Below, piece by piece: positions 58,825-64,000 of a stretch of 64,000 bases of DNA; position 1 is the stretch's first letter; each line of letters begins with the position of its first letter. A program made the translations under genes and the position numbers. This stretch comes from Platerodrilus igneus (lineage: Eukaryota > Arthropoda > Insecta > Coleoptera > Lycidae): assembly GCA_036346225.1 (NCBI GenBank), contig JARFIW010001369.1:992001-1056000 (forward strand), given 5' to 3'. The notes under the pieces were generated by a model. The model did not search any database. It was not told the DNA's origin and worked only from the letters and a program-made list of their open reading frames with translations.

Positions 58825-59900
58825 ATGATTGACCGAGTTTTTCTACCTTTTGCGAAGGAATCGGAAGTTAACAGACATCGAGCATCTAATTCTCTATTTG
58901 GGTGGTATCGAGTACTTGCCGGCTCTAGAAATAATTACGTGCTACCGACCGCTATGCGAAAGATTTGGTTTCTAGGAAATGAGCAACCTACGAAAGTACG
59001 GAATGGATGCTGGTATTAATACTAATTGGTTTAGTGGCTGCGCTTGTGCACTCTTCGAGTGTCTTCGGCAATCTTCGATTGTTTCCAAAATGTATATAAA
59101 CCATGGCGCTATCCATGGAAGCTGGTCGAAGAAAAATGTCATCCGAAAATATTTTTAATTGCAACTCTTGTGGTGCTTCCTATACCTGGAAAAATGCTTT
59201 CAAACGGCACCAGAACAAATGTCGTGGTGTATCATCGTCCACGGTTAAGCTTATACATCCGTCAGCAGCAAAGTACTTAAACTGTGGGTCTTGCGGTATC
59301 GCTTCTACGAGAATGGGCAACTTACTGCGGCACAAGGAAAAACAGCACGGTATGTCATTAAGCCGTAAACGTTCAGCTCCGCCAGCTGTTAAAGGGTCTT
59401 GTACGAAACAACCACAAATTCTGTGTAAAGTATGCGATTTAGAAATGGAAAAGACTATCTATGCCGCACACTTGAGGAGCAACAGACAAAAATGCAACAG
59501 TTACCGCTACTGGCATAGATGGTGTAGAAATGGTTAGCACAGCGTTTAACAACCGCATAAAGAACGCCAGTGTCGACGATGGAGTGTCCGAGTTTCTTTG
59601 GAAGCAGAAAGAGTGGTTTACTCGATTAATTAATGAAAAAAAGAACACAACATACAGCAATTAAAGATAATTGCGAACTCTACAGCGTCTACACAAAAGT
59701 AGGGGAAGAAACTACCGATGTAAAATCCTTTAACACAAAAAATATGGTTATAACGTCTTCTAGTAATCTGGAAAACATGTACGAGGTCTTAAGCGAAACC
59801 ATGAGAACAAAATCAGTGGAATTTGAAACACGTGGATCCGGTTGGTCTTTGAAAAAGTGCTCTATTTAGAAATAAATATTAATAAGTATAAGCCGATGTG
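58825..59900 (+). pseudogene. Zinc-finger N-terminal region of Polinton/adintovirus-like polymerase B gene
   Basis: The ORF 59,103-59,537 has three zinc-finger-like units: CNSCGASYTWKNAFKRHQNKC (C-x2-C-x12-H-x4-C), CGSCGIASTRMGNLLRHKEKQH (C-x2-C-x12-H-x5-H) and CKVCDLEMEKTIYAAHLRSN. Frame shifts at about 59,500 and 59,630 lead to GVEMVSTAFNNRI, SSNLENMYEVLSET, FETRGSGWSLKK and LEININKY (about 59,875), where a TGA follows. From memory this order begins many insect polymerase-B-bearing proteins. The upstream 58,861-58,922 repeat is shared with 56,639-56,699. The polymerase domain itself is not attached here. Confidence 0.7.
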
Positions 59901-60077
59901 AGGAGTTCTAGGTTAAGAATAAAAATTGTGAATATGTATTTAGAAATGTGGTTTACAAAATTTAAACTGTATTAGTAAAAATTGTCTGTAATAAAAAGTT
60001 CTAAAATGGTTTTTAGATTTTCTTTTTAGGTATGAGCTGCAGGAAAGTTATAATTTAGAAGGTATGTGTGTAAAACG

Positions 60078-60560
60078 GTAAGGGGTGACCCAAATTTAAA
60101 TCTATTTACAGATTAGGATTCTGCATAAAATTCTAGACTAATTTGATGTGTCGCATGGCTAAAAAAATTTATACGCATTGTCAGAAATCCCTACCAGCAA
60201 AAAATCTTAAAATGAGGGTAGCTCCCTGGAGGATGATGTTATCTAAAAAATTCCTAGTAATTCAGGTAGCTGAGAAAAATCTAATATTAATTGACACCAA
60301 ACAAGATAGGTTTATCTCGAAGCATGAAATGGTTAGTCGAAGAAAGCTATTTGGTTCAGAATGTTAGCGGTAAAAAAAATCTTAAAATTGGTGTAGCTCC
60401 CTGGGGGATGATGCTATCTAAAAAATTCCTAGAAATTCAGGTAGCTGAGAAAAATCTAATATTAATTGATACCAAACAATATAGATTTATCTCGTGGGTG
60501 GAAATGTGGAGAAAGATTTATCTCGCGGGTGAAAAGAGGGCGGGTGTGACGTAATGAAAA
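60078..60560 (+). repeat. Tandem repeat, period about 175 bp, related to 57.06-57.17 kb
   Basis: GTAGCTCCCTGG ... ATGATG ... TATCTAAAAAATTCCTAG and GAAAAATCTAATATTAATTG blocks occur at about 60,201 and again at 60,376 (offset 175). A shorter echo (AGATTTATCTCGxGGGTG) occurs twice near 60,485-60,530. The GAAAAATCTAATATTA block also lies at 57,124, just upstream of the polymerase fragment. It is probably non-coding DNA of the same element family. Confidence 0.65.
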
Positions 60561-61764
60561 TGGTTGATGTGAGGGTGTCCGAGCAAGGAGGGAGTAACGA
60601 GAAAATCCATCTCCTCAGATCCTCCTTATGGGAATTTACATGTAAATTTGGTCCAAATGAGGGAGCAATTGTGGATGCTGGAGCAAATGTGGCGGGTAAA
60701 CTGTTAAAAACAACCTACTGATGCTGCATAAAGCATCTGTGTAAGACTATATTATATGAACGTCAAAACCGTGTTTTTATTGCGTTAGTTAAAATTAGGT
60801 CGGGTACAGATAGGAGGTTGTATTACATCGCCGATTAAGTTGCTTTAAACCACGCGATGCACGTACATGATTAACTAACTCATAATGTCGGATTGTTTTA
60901 TGTTTAAAGACTTCCAAATTTTAGACGGTTCGCAATTTATGAATATTTATTTAACCCCAATAAAAAACTGGGTCATTTGAAATATATTATGCCATAAGTT
61001 AAGTACACGGTGGGTTTGTCTCTCTAGTGCTTAGCTATACATCAATAATTTATTCAGTCATTTTACAACCACGTGTTATATTAAATAATGGTTATTTGTA
61101 TTTGGAAGTACTCACATGTGCCAAGCGGAAACGGTAGGTGTACATGAGCAAACTTCCTGCAATATCTCAGACCTCCCAAAGGTAAATGCTCTTAACGACA
61201 AACGTATAATGACACTAATATAGCAGATGTTTTCAGAACTTATAAATTGGTTGGCTTAATTTATCTAATTAAAGGTAATTATGGGCCAGTTCCAGTAATC
61301 GATTACAGTTGGTTGAACTGATTATTAGAACGAAACTTATATTACCAGCATGTATTTGCTTCTAAAATGGCGAAGCATACACGTGGGTTTGTTTAAAGAA
61401 GAAATCAGTAGGCGATAAATATGGACACGGTTTAGTGAGGTAATTGAAATAAAGCCTAAATATTTATTAGACATCTTTTCCGTGCAAAAAAGATACAGAT
61501 TTTTCTACGTTGCAATGTCTTTCGTTTGTTATGGAAATGGATGTAATTGCTAAAAGTCTTGGAATTATTTAAAAAATTGAAACCTTACTGGTGTTCAAAA
61601 TAAAAGTTTTCCAGTAGCTGATACCAACCGATTACATTGAAAAATTTTCTAGAATGTATAGGGTGTTTCCTAAGTGCGTGTAGAAAATTAAAAGGCATTC
61701 TAGGGCAAAATTATGTTACGTTTGTTATATAAACATAAGGTCCAAATAGTGCACGTTGTTTTTA
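60561..61764. other. Unassigned DNA
   Basis: No gene was recognised. A TATAGGGTGTTTCCTAAGTG motif at about 61,656 resembles the GGGTGTTTC/GGGTGTCC starts of insect repeats. Confidence 0.45.
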
Positions 61765-62100
61765 GGGTTCCGTACCTTATAAGGTATAACGGAACCTTTA
61801 TAAGATCATCTCGTGTGCGTCCGTCCGTCTGTCACAGAGGTTTTTCTCGAAAACTATGTAACGTAGGAATTTGAAATGTGGCACAATGCTAGGTCTTTAT
61901 GGCGCGCACATATATCGACAGTCAGAAAATAGAAAAAAAATTTTTAGATTAAAATGGAGGGGGTTAATTCGGTCAAAAGACAAAGTTTTAATAAATATAT
62001 CGTGCGAGGTATCATTTGAAAAAGAATTCTAAAAGGCTTCTAAAAATTTTTTTTTATAATTTTCGGTCCAGTAGTCTTAATGATATAGCTCAAAATGTCC
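61765..62100 (+). repeat. GGGTTCCGTACC-type insect interspersed repeat
   Basis: It begins GGGTTCCGTACCTTATAAGG, folding back to ACGGAACC at 61,789-61,796. It continues with CGTCCGTCCGTCTGTCACAG, GAAAACTATGTAACGTAG and a TTTGAAATxTGGCACA block. From memory this pattern (GGGTTCCGTACC, xACGGAACCC, CCGTCCGTCTGTC) is a widespread repeat, especially in Lepidoptera. Its mobilising class is not known to me. Confidence 0.6.
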
Positions 62101-63119
62101 CAAAAGTGACCGTTCCCCGCCTATTCTCCTACATTTCCAAAAGCTAAAATTTTGATTTTAATAAGGATTATCGGAAAATTGCAGGTTTTTTTGACAGTGT
62201 AATAGTTGCTAGAAAATTTTTTTAGACACAGTAATAGACAACGTATTTACTAATATACCAGTACAATGTGGGACAATATATTCATTTTTCAGTTATCACA
62301 ATCAAATTTGAATAAGATTTAAATATACATAAAAAATAAAAACACCTTAATTTGGTTTATTGATTGCTCACTGTAGTATTGGTATGGAAACCCTAATAGT
62401 GCGAGCTCGACTCGCTCTTGGCTAACTTTTTTAATTAGAGGGTGTCCTGAATAAACATAATGTTTGCTTTTGTTAATGCGGCGGTTAACTTCCATAACCA
62501 CAGATGGTGAGATAAGTGAACATGTATACGAAAACAAGAAGAATAGCGGAAACCTTCAAGTACTTACCTGAGTTATTAGATTTAGCGGTATTTAAAAAAA
62601 AACTAGTAGTAAAAAACGCAGACTTTTGACAGGAGGTCGTATCTGTCTAACAAAAAACCATTGCGACGCAAAGCACACTTTTAACTAAGTTTTAGCGGTA
62701 CATCAATAACACAGAGTAGCTTGAAGGCTGAATCGCGACAAATCTAGTGACATTTAATATCCACGAGGCGGATGCGAGTTTACCTGCAAGCTAACATTGA
62801 ACTGCACGAGCAAATTGGGATAATTGAAACACGTAACAAAATCAATTATCATAGGTTATATAAGGTTATTGCAAAGCACATTGTGCATTTTATCAATTAT
62901 TCATATGCAATAGTTATGTTATAACTAACAGTAAATTAACTATAAATACAAACGGAACATATCGTCCACCAAAATGCAAGGCATTTTTGAAAGGAAAATA
63001 ATTACCAAGGGTGTGACGAAAATGTCGAAAAGGAGAACAAAAAGAAAAAAATTAAAATTAACGCGAAGAAAAACAAAGAAACAATTAATGCGAACAGAAC
63101 ACAAATTACAAACAAGGCA
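62101..63119. other. Unassigned DNA, probably includes BEL/Pao 3' non-coding or LTR
   Basis: The BEL/Pao polyprotein ends near 63,120 on the minus strand, so LTR sequence is expected to its left; no LTR boundary was identified. The lysine/arginine-rich plus-strand ORF 62,974-63,252 is antisense to the integrase end and is not believed real. Confidence 0.4.
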
Positions 63120-63440
63120 AAGGACAGAGCTTAGCGACAGGGCGCTTCAGCTCGCCTTGAGCGGTCTTGATGGTGACAACCATCAGTTCCCGGATGTATC
63201 GCTACGACACGTCCAAAGGACAAACGAAGAGGTGGAACGTTCTTGGCTTTAATTAACACTAAGGTATCCAAAAAAACTAGAGAAAATGTTTTGTGCCATT
63301 TGAACCGTTGCTGGAGCGTATGCAAATACTCCTTAGACCAACGGGACCAAAAATTTTGATGAATTCGTTGGAGCCATTGCCAACGAGAAAGCGGTTGAGC
63401 AGAAGGTCAAAAAGGGCAAGTTACGGAATAGCGGTTAAAG
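63120..63440 (-). pseudogene. BEL/Pao integrase C-terminal region
   Basis: The minus strand reads LHTLQQRFKWHKTF, then TLVLIKAKNVPPLRLSFGRV and VAIHPGTDG, the conserved end of BEL/Pao polyproteins (YLxxLQxRxKW ... VLxKxDNxPPLxWxLGRVxxxHPGxDG). The frame is lost shortly after. It is separated from the integrase core by a frame break at about 63,420. Confidence 0.87.
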
Positions 63441-64000
63441 GTGCCAAAGTCAGAAAGTGACCTGGTGTAAGGCAAGTCAAGTTAATGGGGTCACTGCTCA
63501 TGAGTGTGAGAAGACGCGAGTTTAAGATGGACTCAATTTGAACAAAAACAGTGGCCAATTCCTCATAGGTCAATACTTGTTTACCTATGGTACGAAGAAG
63601 ATAGGTTTTAACGGACTTCACACCCGCCTCCCACAAACCACCAAAATGAGGCGCAGCGGGCGGTATAAAATGCCAGGATATATGTTCCTTAAAGATAGCG
63701 GACTTTGCGAGGGAAATTAACTGTCGGTGGGCACCACCAAAATTCGTGCCGCAGTCACTGTAGAGATGATAACAACGGCCACGCTCGGCAATAAATCGGC
63801 GTAAAGCTGTGAGAAAAGTAGCGCCTTGGTAGCCATGTAAATAAAGAGACAAATACGCTTTTAACACTTTGGTACCCCTTGCTCGAGACATGGTAATAGA
63901 AAAGGAACCAGCAAAGTCGACGCCCGAACGCAAAAAGGGTTTGACTTGAGTGACTCGACATGCAGGAAGGTTGCCTAAAGGAGGCTGCAATGCGGCAGGA
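63421..64000 (-). pseudogene. BEL/Pao integrase core, partial, runs off window end
   Basis: The minus-strand frame reads LGNLPACRV, FLRSGVDFAGSF (first catalytic Asp), LYSDCGTNFGGA (second Asp), WHFIPPAAPHFGGLWEAGVKS (catalytic Glu), YEELATVFVQIESILNSR and LTPGHFL. This is the rve core of a BEL/Pao integrase. Between KAYLSLYL and GATFLTALRRF the usual KAVHxELV stretch is missing, so about 20 residues are deleted in frame. All three acidic residues remain. The frame is open to the window edge, so RT/protease would lie beyond 64,000. Confidence 0.93.

Noticed and set aside
62974..63252. Basic 92-residue plus-strand ORF (KRRTKRKKLKLTRRKTKK)
   Set aside because: The right part is antisense to the BEL/Pao integrase end and the rest is A/G-rich low complexity.

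Overview
This window looks like intergenic DNA from a large, AT-rich arthropod genome, most likely an insect. No host protein-coding gene, rRNA, genuine tRNA gene or CRISPR array could be supported. Almost everything recognisable is a broken transposable element (TE) or a short interspersed repeat. The insect assignment is an inference from the mix of families: an R1-clade LINE, mariner, piggyBac, hAT, BEL/Pao, Ty3/gypsy with a macro domain, Penelope with a GIY-YIG domain, and a Polinton/adintovirus-like DNA polymerase B.

Layout. 0-5 kb: 3' end of an endonuclease-RT LINE (copy 1), an internally deleted gypsy element on the minus strand, two tandem tRNA-derived SINEs and a piggyBac-like fragment. 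8-12 kb: a fold-back element, a full-length SINE and a complete but dead mariner (10,676-11,985). 12-17 kb: LINE copy 2, carrying a SINE and a SINE-tail insertion, then an R1-clade RT fragment and the C-terminus of another LINE. 17-29 kb: mostly unassigned DNA with one long hairpin and a 345-bp tandem duplication. 29-35 kb: a nearly whole piggyBac transposase remnant and the longest LINE copy (copy 3, minus strand). 35-43 kb: a complete mariner with an identifiable paralogous empty site, a hAT C-terminus, a second SINE family and mosaic repeats. 43-46.4 kb: a Penelope-like element forming a 1.44-kb inverted repeat. 48-53 kb: a palindromic repeat cluster and two more mosaic repeat copies. 54.5-56.4 kb: LINE copy 4. 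56.5-60.6 kb: several Polinton/adintovirus-like polymerase B fragments, one cut by an intact SINE with a perfect 14-bp target duplication. 61.8 kb: an insect repeat of the GGGTTCCGTACC type. 63.1-64 kb: BEL/Pao integrase running off the window end.

The most interesting points are interactions among mobile elements. One LINE family has a 3' region made of three diverged copies of its own C-terminus, and all four copies here share that layout. The SINE family leaves very short tail-only insertions with perfect or near-perfect target duplications, which points to 3'-end recognition. Nested insertions also give a relative chronology: the SINE is younger than the LINE, one mariner and the polymerase B element, and the other mariner is younger than a local repeat family. 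No element looks intact enough to be autonomous as read. Several breaks are single-base losses in homopolymers, so some could be sequencing error.
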